From: Vulgatibacter incomptus | Lineage (GTDB): Bacteria; Myxococcota; Myxococcia; Myxococcales; Vulgatibacteraceae | Direction of reading: 5' to 3' | Assembly (NCBI RefSeq): GCF_001263175.1 | Contig: NZ_CP012332.1 | Location: 1,795,501 to 1,859,500, forward strand | Length of the DNA: 64,000 nt | Part shown: piece after piece, positions 16,290-25,457 of the stretch | How positions within the stretch are numbered: position 1 is the first letter of the stretch | Layout of the letters: each line of letters opens with the position of its first letter | Notes under the pieces: model-generated | The model's input: the letters and a program-made list of their open reading frames with translations, nothing else | Database searches by the model: none | What the model was told of the DNA's origin: nothing | Position numbers and translations under genes: made by a program

Positions 16290-17693
16290 ATGAATAACCG
16301 CCTGCGCGCCCATATCCTTCGTTCCTCGATCCTCGCCGTCTTGGTCTTGTCCCTCGGGGGCGGGTGCTCGCCCAGCGTTCCCGATGGTTCGCCGGCAGCT
16401 TCGGCAGGCGCCGGCGGCGAAGGAGGCGGCTCCGGCGGCAAAGGTGGAGGCTCCGGCGGCGTTGGCGGTGGCTCCGGCGGCGAAGGTGGCGGCACCGGCG
16501 GCGTCGGTGGCGGCACCGGCGGCGTAGGTGGTGGCGGCAGCACGCAGAGCCCGGGCACGCACTTCGCTGCGACGGCGAGGGAGTGGTCCCTTCCTCCCGA
16601 TTCGCCCTCTCCGGACGGCTTCTTCACCTTCGGCTACTACGACTGGACCACCATGGATCTCGACGGCGACGGCAAGCCGGATCTCGTGGTCTACACCGGC
16701 GCATCCGAGAGCAATCCGCACTGGCTGCTCTACAAGAACACGGGCAGCGGCTTCGCTGCGACCCCCACGGAGTGGTCCCTTCCTCCCGATTCGCCCCATC
16801 CGGACGGCTTCTTCACCCTCGCCTACTACGACTGGACCACGATGGATCTCGACGGCGACGGCAAGCCCGATCTCGTGGTCAACACGGGCGCATCCGAGAC
16901 CAATCGGCGCTGGCTGGACTACAAGAACACGGGAACCGGCTTCGCTGCGACGGCCACGGAGTGGTCCCTACCTGCCGATTCGCCCCATCCGGACGGCTTC
17001 TTCACCTTCAGCTACTACGACTGGACCACCATGGATCTCGACGGCGACGGCAAGCCGGATCTCGTTGTGAACGCCGGCGCGTCCGAGACCAACCGGCGCT
17101 GGCTGCTCTACAAGAACACGGGCAGCGGCTTCGCTGCGACGGCCACGGAGTGGTCCCTTCCTGCCGATTCGCCCTTTCCGGGCGGCTTCTTCACCTTCAG
17201 CTACTACGACTGGACCACCATGGATCTCGATGGCGACGGCAAGCCGGATCTCGTGGTGTACACCGGCGCATCCGAGAGCAATCCGCACTGGCTGCTCTAC
17301 AAGAACACGGGCAGCGGCTTCGCTGCGACGGCCACGGAGTGGTCCCTTCCTCCCGATTCGCCCTCCCCGAACGGCTTCTTCACCTTCAGCTACTACGACT
17401 GGACCACCATGGATCTCGATGGCGACGGCAAGCCGGATCTCGTGGTCTACACCGGCGCATCCGAGAGCAATCCGCACTGGCTGTTCTACAAGAACACGGG
17501 TAGCGGCTTCACTGCGACGGCCACGGAGTGGACCCTTCCTGCCGATTCGCCCCATCCGGACGGCTTCTTCACCCTCGCCTACTACGACTGGACCACGATG
17601 GATCTCGACGGCGACGGCAAGCCGGATCTCGTGGTCAACACGGGCGCATCCGAGACCAATCGGCGCTGGCTGCTCTACAAGAACACTCCGTGA
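16290..17693 (+). CDS. FG-GAP-like repeat lipoprotein
   Basis: A 467-residue predicted lipoprotein: signal peptide with lipobox LGGGC, a Gly-rich linker made of GGxGGxGG units (about 35-85), then six nearly identical 63-residue repeats. Each repeat contains YYDWTTMDLDGDGKPDLVV, a DxDGDGxPD calcium-binding loop as in FG-GAP/VCBS propeller blades, and a conserved HWLLYKNTGSG or RRWLLYKNTG ending. Six blades would make a beta-propeller exposed on the cell surface or in the periplasm. The family often mediates adhesion or recognition; the ligand is unknown. Repeat identity is so high that recent expansion is likely. Confidence 0.88.
   Translation: MNNRLRAHILRSSILAVLVLSLGGGCSPSVPDGSPAASAGAGGEGGGSGGKGGGSGGVGGGSGGEGGGTGGVGGGTGGVGGGGSTQSPGTHFAATAREWSLPPDSPSPDGFFTFGYYDWTTMDLDGDGKPDLVVYTGASESNPHWLLYKNTGSGFAATPTEWSLPPDSPHPDGFFTLAYYDWTTMDLDGDGKPDLVVNTGASETNRRWLDYKNTGTGFAATATEWSLPADSPHPDGFFTFSYYDWTTMDLDGDGKPDLVVNAGASETNRRWLLYKNTGSGFAATATEWSLPADSPFPGGFFTFSYYDWTTMDLDGDGKPDLVVYTGASESNPHWLLYKNTGSGFAATATEWSLPPDSPSPNGFFTFSYYDWTTMDLDGDGKPDLVVYTGASESNPHWLFYKNTGSGFTATATEWTLPADSPHPDGFFTLAYYDWTTMDLDGDGKPDLVVNTGASETNRRWLLYKNTP
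16563..17693 (+). repeat. Six tandem 189-bp coding repeats
   Basis: Units begin at 16563, 16752, 16941, 17130, 17319 and 17508, each opening TTC(G/A)CTGCGAC and spaced exactly 189 bases. They encode 63-residue propeller units. Near-identical DNA makes unequal crossing-over and copy-number change likely. Two unit types (ending in SNPHW or TNRRW) are mixed. Confidence 0.92.
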
Positions 17694-17946
17694 CGTGCGA
17701 TCTCCACGACCGCCGCTAAGGCGCGTGCCGTCTCGGTGCGCCGGCGGAACCAGCGGATGGCTGAAATCCACGAACAGAGGGGCGCCCGCGCACGAGCAGG
17801 CGCATGATCGAGCGCCCCGGCGCTTCTGGCACCACACTTGCGCCGGCGGCCGAGGCACCACCGATCCGGTTGAAGATTTCTCCCGCCGACGATAGTGCCA
17901 GGGAGGGCGAGTCCATGCGCTCGACTCGCGCGCATTGGAGGAATCA

Positions 17947-18291
17947 GTGAAGACTGGCCGAAACGCCCCCTGCCCCTGTGGAAGCGGCAAGAAGTTCAAG
18001 TTCTGCTGCGACAAGGCGGCCGCCGCCGGCAAGGGCGACTGGTCCAAGGTCCTCCTGGCGGTCTCGGGCCTGGTGCTGCTCCTCGGCGCGGTGTGGATGG
18101 CGACGGTCATCATCGACTCGGACGCCTTCGACCCGAAGGGCCTGGTCTGGTCCGCCGAGCACGGACATTGGCACACGGCCGACGGCCAGGAAGCCGGAGG
18201 GGCCGCGGTCCCGAGGGCCCAGCCGCCTGGGCTCCCGCCGGATGGCAAGGTCTGGTCGCAGGAGCACGGCCACTGGCATGACGCCGAGTAG
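17947..18291 (+). CDS. SEC-C motif protein with one membrane segment and HGHWH repeats
   Basis: A 114-residue protein. The N-terminus NAPCPCGSGKKFKFCCDK is a SEC-C zinc motif (CxCxnCC type) as in the SecA tail. A membrane segment follows (LLAVSGLVLLLGAVWMATVI), then two copies of VWSxEHGHWH near the C-terminus, which could bind metal through His. GTG at 17947 is chosen because GGAGGA lies 5-6 bases upstream; a TTG at 17935 would overlap that site. Function is unknown. Confidence 0.8.
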   Translation: MKTGRNAPCPCGSGKKFKFCCDKAAAAGKGDWSKVLLAVSGLVLLLGAVWMATVIIDSDAFDPKGLVWSAEHGHWHTADGQEAGGAAVPRAQPPGLPPDGKVWSQEHGHWHDAE

Positions 18292-18353
18292 ACGAACACC
18301 TCGCTCCCGATGAAAGTAGGACAAGAGGCGGTCGAAGCCCTACGCGCTGCGCC

Positions 18354-18644
18354 TCAATCCTCGACGCCCAAGGCCGATCCGATCGGAGCGCTCGAGATGC
18401 CAGGCTCCCGTACGATTCTCCTGAGCAGCCGATCGACCGCCTCCCATCCTTGATGGAGCTGGCCGCCGTCCCAGAGCGCGGGAAGCAGCTGCCCGCCCCT
18501 GCTCGAGAAATCGGTCTGCGCCTCGGCGTAGAAGACGTTGCGAAAGGCGATCCGATCGCCGAGTCCGAGATCGGCGACGAGGCGGCGTGCCGCTGCGCAT
18601 CCGGGATCGGCGATGGCGTGAAAGAGCTCGAAGGAGGTCGTCAT
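18354..18644 (-). CDS. Small thioredoxin-fold-like protein
   Basis: A 96-residue protein starting MTTSFELFHAIADPGCAAAR, where a single Cys follows a beta strand as in glutathione S-transferase N-terminal or glutaredoxin-like domains; later LPALWDGGQLHQGWEAVDRL resembles the cis-Pro strand and final helix of such folds. ATG at 18644 is preferred over a longer frame because the N-terminal strand starts there. The assignment rests on weak fold-like signs, and no partner gene is evident. Confidence 0.55.
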   Translation of the reverse strand: MTTSFELFHAIADPGCAAARRLVADLGLGDRIAFRNVFYAEAQTDFSSRGGQLLPALWDGGQLHQGWEAVDRLLRRIVREPGISSAPIGSALGVED

Positions 18645-18788
18645 GGCAAGAGGGCGATTCTCTTCCGATCCTTGTCCCGACCGCAACCGCCGCGCCTGGC
18701 GATCTGCATCCTTGGCCCAGGTTCGGATTCTGCCCGTCACAAACGGGACGGGCATCTCGTCATGCTGGGCCGTTTGACGGCACCGAGC

Positions 18789-19889
18789 CTACGGCAGCGC
18801 GAACGCCTCCACGGCCCATTCGCTCGCGGCGTAGACGGTCGAGCCATCGTGGCTGACGATGATATCGTTGACCGTTGGTATGTCCGTGTCGGAGACGCGG
18901 CCTGTTGCGACCAGCTCGCCGTCGGCAGCGAAAACGCGCACGCGCCCACGCAGATCTGGGTCGAGGTAATCGTAGCCTACGACAATCTGGCGCTTCTCCG
19001 GGCGGAGCGCGAAGCGGATTGGGTTCTCGACCACCAGGTCGCCCAGGCGGCGCATCTCCGCGTGGTTCCCAGAGAGGACGATCTCCGCGAAGCCGTCGCG
19101 GAACTTGCCCTGGTTCAAATCGACGAGCGCCACGATCCAACCGCTCGAGCTCACCACCTCGCGAACGAGATAGGGGAACGACAGGACGGTACTCTCGTTG
19201 GTGCGGTGGTTCCACCGGAGCACCATGCCGCTCTCGTGTGGTTCTTCGCCGTACGGATCGAGGACGTCGTAAAGAACGACGAGGTATTCGTCTCCCTCCA
19301 GGTGGACGACCTGGGTCACGTTCTTCCCGAACGCGAAAGTATTGGTGATCCTACCGTCGCGATCGATCTCGTAGATCGAATCTTCCCACACGCCGGGGCG
19401 TAGGAAGCGAGCGCCGTCGGGAGTGAGCGCGGTGGTCTCCGCGCAGAGTGCAACACTCCGGGATAACGCCTCGGGGTGATCGAGGCGGACCGGCGCCGAG
19501 GTATGTGCGGAAGGGTCGACCCGCCACAACGACCGCTCCGCCGCCTGGGTCTCACCGAACCAGAGCGCGCTCCAGTCGTCGGTGGGGACGGGCCGGCAGT
19601 TGACGGCGGGTGTGTCGCAAAGGGGGCATCGCGTCTCCGAGATGGCCGTGGTCCAAGCGGTCTCTCCATTGGGCGAGAGCGCAACGACCTCTGCCTTCTC
19701 GTAGAAACCAACGCCCACGTAGAGCTCGCGGCTCTGCGGGTTCTCGAGAAGCGAGAGCGCCCTTCCCCACTTCCCCGCGGACTTCCACTCCCAGCGGCGT
19801 TCGAGCGTCGGAGTGTCTGAAGGCGAACCACAGCCGACGAGCGTCAGGAACGCGGTCGTCCACAAAGCGACAAAGAGTGTCTTCCCCAT
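18789..19889 (-). CDS. Beta-propeller-like lipoprotein
   Basis: A 366-residue predicted lipoprotein: signal peptide ending at lipobox LTLVGCG, then repeated strand-rich units such as LYVGVGFYEKAEVVALSPNG, IYEIDRDGRITNTFAFG, and VNDIIVSHDGSTVYAAS. This fits a periplasmic or surface beta-propeller. A Cys cluster (RCPLCDTPAVNC) near residue 85 is unusual. Function and ligand are unknown. It lies 60 bases downstream of another propeller lipoprotein in the same direction, so the two may form one transcript. Confidence 0.75.
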   Translation of the reverse strand: MGKTLFVALWTTAFLTLVGCGSPSDTPTLERRWEWKSAGKWGRALSLLENPQSRELYVGVGFYEKAEVVALSPNGETAWTTAISETRCPLCDTPAVNCRPVPTDDWSALWFGETQAAERSLWRVDPSAHTSAPVRLDHPEALSRSVALCAETTALTPDGARFLRPGVWEDSIYEIDRDGRITNTFAFGKNVTQVVHLEGDEYLVVLYDVLDPYGEEPHESGMVLRWNHRTNESTVLSFPYLVREVVSSSGWIVALVDLNQGKFRDGFAEIVLSGNHAEMRRLGDLVVENPIRFALRPEKRQIVVGYDYLDPDLRGRVRVFAADGELVATGRVSDTDIPTVNDIIVSHDGSTVYAASEWAVEAFALP

Positions 19890-19949
19890 AGGCAGATTGA
19901 AGCAGGACCCACCGCTTCGGTCAAACCGGTCGCGGTCACGGTCGCGCGC

Positions 19950-22355
19950 CTACCGCACCGGCATCTCGAGGACGCCGCCTTCGTTGAAGCCGAGCCAGAG
20001 CGTGCCGTCCGGAGCCGTGGCCATCGCGGTCGGTCGATTGCCAGACCACGTGATCGCCCCGATCTGGAAAGGAGCAGAGAGCGGCACCCAATCCCTTTTG
20101 CGGCCGTCGAACACATAGAGGCGCGTGTCATCGGCACAGTAGGCGTTTCCGTCGGCCCCGACGTGCAACGTCACCAACTGGAAGCTGCAAGGGCCGCTCC
20201 CTGCGGGTCGCCACGCGCCCTCTTCGAGGCGAAGCACTCCATCGTACGTCGTCGCCCAAACGGTCCCTTCCTTGTCGACCTGGACCGAATGGAAACCATA
20301 CCATTGCCGAAACGAGATTGGCCACACGCCCAGGCGTCGGCTCGTGCCGTCGCGAGGTTCGACCGAGAGTGGCCCGTTTGCCGAATCCCCGACGAGCGTG
20401 CCATCGGGGGCAACGGCGACAGGACCAATTCTGTGGCCCAGCTCGATCGTCCTCGCACCTGCACGCGTGAGCTCGAACAGCTGGCCGGACGCGACGACAT
20501 ATCGGGTGCCATCCGCAGCCGTCACGAGGTCGTCGAGGCGGAAGTCTTCAGGGAGCCCATCGAGCGATATCCGCTCCACGACGTTTCCGTCGAGGCCCAC
20601 GCGCAGCAACTGACGCTCGGAACGCGCGAGGACGCTTTGATCCTCCTCGAACGCAACTTGGAGGATCGGAGCCGCGGCTTCTGTCTCGACGGATGCTTCG
20701 AGCCAGGCGCTGCTCCCCTTTGCCCGCAGGAAGAGCAGCGGGGCCGCCCCGCGCCCCTGCCGATTCGATGCCGCGATCGCCGCCGTCCCTTCCGGGCCCA
20801 AGGCAAGGGCAGTGACAGCGAGTCCGCCAGCGGGATCGCCGGCTGCTGCGGCTGGCAGAAACGCGTCACCGCCTGCCGGCAGTCGCCACATGCCGCTACC
20901 ATTGAGCAAGAGAACGTCGCCATCTCCGAGCGCGAGCAGGGACTCGGTCGTGTAGCGATCGGATCGCACCGGCGGAGCAGCTACGAACGGGCTGAAGACG
21001 CCCCCCTCGTCGCGCACGAAGAGCCCCTGCTCGGTCGCAGCGATGTACCGGTCGGGGACATACGCGATGTCCCGGAGAGAGCGCGGAGAGGGCAGCCCTT
21101 CGGAGAGATCTTCCCAAGCGCCATCGAATCCCAGCCTGAGGAGGCCCTGGTTGCCCCAGGCAAAGAGCCGCCCATTGGAATCGCTTCCGACATGATCATT
21201 TCGTGGGGGCGGTAGCGGCTCCCAGGCACCTCCGGCCATCACCAGGCGAATCAACTCCGAGGGGCACAGCGCCGGGCCGCCGCGGCAATGCACGACCAGA
21301 CCGTGATCCGCGGTGAGAAACATCCCAGATACGCTCACCCCTGGATCCGGGAGACGAACCCACGTCGACGCGCCCGCGGCACGGCTCCAGATTCGCCCCC
21401 CGTCACTACTCACCACGACCGCACCGTCGGCACTCACGGACACGAGTCGGCCGATGCCGGAAGAATCCCAAGGCCCGAGCTCCCGTATCCACTGCGCCTC
21501 GACGGGATCCCAATGGGCCACCTCCAGCCGAGAAGAACCCGGAGGGTTGGTTCCGCCGGTCACCCATACGCTGCCATCCGGTCCCGGCGCGATTTTCATG
21601 GGCCGGAAGTCCAATCCATCGTTTGCCGATCGCCACCCCATCGAGCCCGGCTCCCTGCGCAGCAAGGAACGCTGGCCGAGAGCCCAGAGGCTCCCGTCCG
21701 ATGCAGCTACGACGTCCTTCGTGGTACGGGCGTCAGGCTGGCCGAAAGCCCCAGCGAGCGGCTGACCGCGTGCCGCGGAGGTCCGCACCTCCACGCGGTG
21801 GACGATGTCCGCACCGGCTGGGAGGCCGACACGTATCGTGTATTGCCCGGACACGGTTGGCGCTGTCCACAATGCGCTTGCGAATCCGGGCTCCAGCGTG
21901 CCGCCCGACGCGGACCATCTGAAGCGCTTGCTGGACAGGTCGTTCGTCCCCGTGATCCAGAACCTCTGCTGAGCGCCGGGATCGACGACCACAGCAGCCG
22001 TTGGTTCGAGCTGAGGAACGACCTCGATGGTCACTCTTGCCTCCCCTGACTCCTGATCGGCGGTAAACGCTCGGAGGACGTACTCGGTCGTGTACACGGG
22101 GTTGACACGAATCGAATCCACGGGGCTGACAGGGTCCGACCAGCCGCTGGCGTCGGCGAGAGAAACCCAGGCTTGCCCTCCGCTCCGCACGGTCCAGGAC
22201 AGATCGACGGGACCACCAGGTTCGACGGAGCGTGCCGAGGCCCTCAGCGCCACCTGCAACGGCGTCTGCTGCTCATTGCCTGATCGCGACGGTTCTCCGC
22301 CGCGACAGCCGATGAGAACCGACGAGAACGCGACTACCCATGCGATTCGGCGCAT
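19950..22355 (-). CDS. Large lipoprotein with Ig-like domain and beta-propeller
   Basis: An 801-residue predicted lipoprotein. The signal peptide ends at lipobox SSVLIGCRGG. Residues about 35-190 are Ig/fibronectin-like (VDLSWTVRSGGQAWVSL, FRWSASGGTLEPG). The rest is a series of WD-like or two-component-regulator-type propeller strands (DVVAASDGSLWALG, GPDGSVWVTGG, APDGTLWLGFNEGG). It probably sits in the outer membrane facing either side. The role is unknown; such proteins are abundant in predatory and social myxobacteria. The start at 22355 follows a G-rich stretch. Confidence 0.78.
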   Translation of the reverse strand: MRRIAWVVAFSSVLIGCRGGEPSRSGNEQQTPLQVALRASARSVEPGGPVDLSWTVRSGGQAWVSLADASGWSDPVSPVDSIRVNPVYTTEYVLRAFTADQESGEARVTIEVVPQLEPTAAVVVDPGAQQRFWITGTNDLSSKRFRWSASGGTLEPGFASALWTAPTVSGQYTIRVGLPAGADIVHRVEVRTSAARGQPLAGAFGQPDARTTKDVVAASDGSLWALGQRSLLRREPGSMGWRSANDGLDFRPMKIAPGPDGSVWVTGGTNPPGSSRLEVAHWDPVEAQWIRELGPWDSSGIGRLVSVSADGAVVVSSDGGRIWSRAAGASTWVRLPDPGVSVSGMFLTADHGLVVHCRGGPALCPSELIRLVMAGGAWEPLPPPRNDHVGSDSNGRLFAWGNQGLLRLGFDGAWEDLSEGLPSPRSLRDIAYVPDRYIAATEQGLFVRDEGGVFSPFVAAPPVRSDRYTTESLLALGDGDVLLLNGSGMWRLPAGGDAFLPAAAAGDPAGGLAVTALALGPEGTAAIAASNRQGRGAAPLLFLRAKGSSAWLEASVETEAAAPILQVAFEEDQSVLARSERQLLRVGLDGNVVERISLDGLPEDFRLDDLVTAADGTRYVVASGQLFELTRAGARTIELGHRIGPVAVAPDGTLVGDSANGPLSVEPRDGTSRRLGVWPISFRQWYGFHSVQVDKEGTVWATTYDGVLRLEEGAWRPAGSGPCSFQLVTLHVGADGNAYCADDTRLYVFDGRKRDWVPLSAPFQIGAITWSGNRPTAMATAPDGTLWLGFNEGGVLEMPVR

Positions 22356-22475
22356 GCTGAGCCCCCCAATTCGCGCTGAAGCGGCTCAGGCTATCACGCA
22401 GGTTCCGCCTATAAAGCGACAGAACCATCTGACACCCATACGACAGAACGCCGCAGTGCCCGCCTCTGCCGAGCG

Positions 22476-23228
22476 TCAGGGCGGCGTCGGCGCGTCTCGA
22501 ATCGCGTGCTCCAGGTCGAGGAGCAGCTCGCTCACCTTTTCCTCGTCTCGCGCGAGCCCGAGCTCGCCGTTCCGAAATGCCATGGCGAGCGCCTGGAGCG
22601 ACGCAGGGTGCTCATGCTCCGCGGCGCGCATGTAGCAGTCGACGGCCCTTTGCTCGTCGACCTCGACACCATCGCCCATCCGGTAGGCATTCCCGAGCGC
22701 GAAGAGCGCCTCCGGGAGCTCCTGAGCTGCGGCGAGCTTCAGCCACCTCGCTCCCTCGGACGGATCGTAGTCCGGCCCCGGCGTGCGAAACAGCAGGCCC
22801 AGATAATAGGCCGACGCGGCATCACCCGCCTCCGCCGCGGACTCGAGCCAGCGTCGCGCCTCCACCTCATCCTTGCGGATCCCTCCTCGGGCGAAGAGGA
22901 GCGCCTTGCCCAGAATCCGCTGCGAGCCCCGATCTCCGGAGGCCGCGGCGCCGCGCAAGTACATCAGGCCCTCCTCGGGCGGCTTCGAGGTCGCACCGTC
23001 GAGGATGGCTTCGCCGATCATCCGCTTCGCGTCCGCGTGCCCCGCGAGCGACAGGATCTGGAGCTCGAAACGTGCGCGGAGATCGCCTCCGGCGAACGCG
23101 CGAGCCCCGAGCGCGGCGATCCGTGAGGGCTCGCGGACGGCCAGGACCAGGTCGGCGGACGAACTGGCCAGAACAACGGCCGCCGCAACCAACGTTGCGG
23201 CGGCGATCAATCGCTTCGAATTCGACAT
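22476..23228 (-). CDS. Sel1-like repeat protein
   Basis: A 250-residue protein with an N-terminal signal or anchor (LIAAATLVAAAVVLASSSAD) followed by Sel1-type helical repeats: AKRMIGEAILDGATSKPPEE, YLRGAAASGDRGSQRILGKA, WLESAAEAGDAASAYYLGLL, WLKLAAAQELPEALFALGNA, CYMRAAEHEHPASLQALAMA. Such repeats act as protein scaffolds. It starts 11 bases after the stop of the cpdB-like gene in the same direction and is probably in its operon. No partner is known. Confidence 0.82.
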   Translation of the reverse strand: MSNSKRLIAAATLVAAAVVLASSSADLVLAVREPSRIAALGARAFAGGDLRARFELQILSLAGHADAKRMIGEAILDGATSKPPEEGLMYLRGAAASGDRGSQRILGKALLFARGGIRKDEVEARRWLESAAEAGDAASAYYLGLLFRTPGPDYDPSEGARWLKLAAAQELPEALFALGNAYRMGDGVEVDEQRAVDCYMRAAEHEHPASLQALAMAFRNGELGLARDEEKVSELLLDLEHAIRDAPTPP

Positions 23229-23239
23229 GAGCGGTGGCG

Positions 23240-25261
23240 CTATTTGCTCAGGTCGATGGCGTACAGCGCGGTGCCCTTCCCGCTGCCGTCGTCTGCCATC
23301 AGCACGCTGATGTTGTTGAGGCCTGCCGCGGTGGCGACGTCGAGCTTGCCCTGAGCAGAGGCAAACGTGACCTTGCCGGACGTGGTGACCTTGGTGAAGG
23401 ACCAGCTGCGGGCCGAGCCGTTCGCCTCGCGAGTGAGATTCCTCGCCTCCTTGACGAAATTGATCAACACGTCCCGGTTCGCGTCCGGAGAAGCGTAGAT
23501 CACGTTCGTTCCGTCCAGGCCCGGGAACCCGCCGCCGCCGCTGCCGCGGTAGTTGTTGGTCGCGACGATGAGCTCGTCCGAATCCTTCAGGTCGACGCCC
23601 TTGTACTTCAGCGACTTGATCCGGCTGTCGAGCGGCCGGGTGACGTCGATCTCATAGCGAAGATCCGCCGTGGTCGGCACGTCGAAGTTGTAGCCCGGGA
23701 AGGTGCTGACGAGCGGCTGGTCTTCCGTCTTGGTGGGATCGATCTGGTTGAAGCGCGAGGCCGCCTTCTCCAGCCAGGCCTTGAGGCCGGCGCCGGTGAC
23801 CTTCACCGCATAAACGGTGTTCGGATAGAGGTAGAGGTCGGCCGCGTTGTTGATCGCGAGGGAGCCCGCGTTGACGTCCGTGTAGTCACCGCCGCCCGCG
23901 AAGCCGCTCTTGAACGGAGCGCTCACCGAGAGCACGGGGAGGGAGGCGTACTGCGGAAGGTTCGCGTCGACATACGCCTTCACGTAGGCCGCCTGGGCCT
24001 GGTTGACGACCTGGATCGCGCCGACCTCGCCCACGTCCGCGAAGTAGGTGGTCATCCGGAAGTCGGTGCTGCCGATCGGCGTCTTGACGTAGGCGATGGC
24101 GGCCTCGTGCTCGGGCGCGATCAGCGAGGCGATCTCCGCGTCCGCATCGACGTAGGTCGCCGGCTTGTCGCCGGTCTTGGTGGCGCGCGCCTCGGCCTTC
24201 GTCTCGTCCTTGTTCACCGTCCAGTGGCGACCATCGTAGGTGAGCTCGAGCGCAATCACGCCGAGGTGCTTGCCCCAGAAGTTCGCCATCACCGCGGGGA
24301 CGCCGTTGACCGTGCCCGCGACCTTGTCCACGCCAGGGAGGTTGAACTGCGTCGCGGCGCTGTTGGCGTCCGGGAAGGTCTGGTGCGAGTGACCGAGCAA
24401 CAGGGCGTCGATGCCGGGGATCTGCGAGAGGTAGTAGCTCCCGTTCTCCATCGTGTCCGAGTAGGCGCGGTCGTCGAGGCCTCCGTGGGAGATGGCGACC
24501 ACGAGGTCGGCGCCCTTGCTCCTCATCTCGGGGACGTACTTCTCCGCGGTCTCCTTGAGGCCGGCAGTGTAGACCTTGCCTTCGAGCCACCGCTTGTCCC
24601 AGTTCATGATCGTGGGAGGAGTGAAGGCGATGACGCCGACCTTGACGGTCGCGGTGATCGCGTTGCCGTCGGGATCGGTGGCGGAGACTTGCTTGTCGAG
24701 GATCACGTACGGCTGGAAGAGCGGCTTGTTCGTCTTCGCGCTGAGGACATTGGCGAGCACGATCGGGAACTTCGGTCCGGTGCACGACTGACCGCTCGGG
24801 TCGGGCGTGACGTCGACCTCGAAGCGGTTTCCGGTGACCTGGCTGAGGAAGCCGAGCCCGTAATTGAACTCGTGGTTCCCCACGCCGGCGGCGTCGTAGC
24901 CGACCGCGTCCATCACCTTGTACATGGCGAGCTTCTGGTCGCAGGCGATGGGGCTGACGATGGCCTGGTGATCGGCGAGGACCGTACCCTGGATGGTGTC
25001 GCCATTGTCGAAGAGCATCGAGTTGGGGAACTCGGCACGGGCCTGCTTGATGAGGGTGGCGAGGCGCTCGAAGCCGACGCTCTCGTCGTTGGTGAGCTTG
25101 TAGTAGTCGTAGCTACGGATGTTGGTGTGGAGATCCGTGGACTCGAGAAGCGCGAGCTGCGCGGTGGTCCCGGTCGGAGGGACCTCCACCGGATCGTCGG
25201 AGCTCGAGCAGCCGGCTGCGGCCAGAAGCCCGGCGAGGATGAGACTGTGGCGGATTCGCAT
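23240..25261 (-). CDS. cpdB: CpdB-like 2',3'-cyclic phosphodiesterase / 3'-nucleotidase
   Basis: A 673-residue calcineurin-type metallophosphatase with C-terminal 5'-nucleotidase domain, exported as a lipoprotein (lipobox LLAAAGCSS). Metal-binding motifs are LLESTDLHTN (CpdB has TDLH rather than the usual DxH variants), FDNGDTIQGT, GVGNHEFNYG, VVAISHGG and LLGHSHQTFP. The C-terminal half has YNFDVPTTADLRYEIDVTRP and NNYRGSGGGGFPG, typical of substrate binding in CpdB. The expected role is scavenging phosphate and nucleosides from cyclic or 3'-nucleotides outside the inner membrane. ATG at 25261 has GGGAG upstream; an upstream ATG lacks a signal peptide. Confidence 0.9.
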   Translation of the reverse strand: MRIRHSLILAGLLAAAGCSSSDDPVEVPPTGTTAQLALLESTDLHTNIRSYDYYKLTNDESVGFERLATLIKQARAEFPNSMLFDNGDTIQGTVLADHQAIVSPIACDQKLAMYKVMDAVGYDAAGVGNHEFNYGLGFLSQVTGNRFEVDVTPDPSGQSCTGPKFPIVLANVLSAKTNKPLFQPYVILDKQVSATDPDGNAITATVKVGVIAFTPPTIMNWDKRWLEGKVYTAGLKETAEKYVPEMRSKGADLVVAISHGGLDDRAYSDTMENGSYYLSQIPGIDALLLGHSHQTFPDANSAATQFNLPGVDKVAGTVNGVPAVMANFWGKHLGVIALELTYDGRHWTVNKDETKAEARATKTGDKPATYVDADAEIASLIAPEHEAAIAYVKTPIGSTDFRMTTYFADVGEVGAIQVVNQAQAAYVKAYVDANLPQYASLPVLSVSAPFKSGFAGGGDYTDVNAGSLAINNAADLYLYPNTVYAVKVTGAGLKAWLEKAASRFNQIDPTKTEDQPLVSTFPGYNFDVPTTADLRYEIDVTRPLDSRIKSLKYKGVDLKDSDELIVATNNYRGSGGGGFPGLDGTNVIYASPDANRDVLINFVKEARNLTREANGSARSWSFTKVTTSGKVTFASAQGKLDVATAAGLNNISVLMADDGSGKGTALYAIDLSK

Positions 25262-25395
25262 GGAGTTCGCTCCCTGGTGAAAAGGCAGGCTGCTCTGTAC
25301 CCTGCTGCTGAAACAGGGGAGCGCCTGCGAGGTCACGAGTTCGCGGCGGGAGCGGGGCGATGGCGGTGCGGATCGGCGCCGACCATGTTCTTCTC

Positions 25396-25440
25396 AAAGG
25401 CCCGGATTCGCATTCAAGGCGGTCCGGGCCTTTCTCTTTT
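25396..25440. terminator. Probable intrinsic terminator
   Basis: AAAGGCCCGGA and TCCGGGCCTTT form an 11-bp stem at 25396-25433 with a T-rich tail on the plus strand. It lies just after the 25458-26060 lipoprotein gene (minus strand) and upstream of the cpdB-like gene, so it likely insulates the two; it could work in both directions. Confidence 0.7.
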
Positions 25441-25457
25441 CGCGGCGGGCGCTCTGA

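Noticed and set aside
16563-17693. CRISPR-like array
   Set aside because: The repeats are 189 bases, directly adjacent without spacers, and in frame within a lipoprotein gene. No CRISPR array was seen anywhere in the window.
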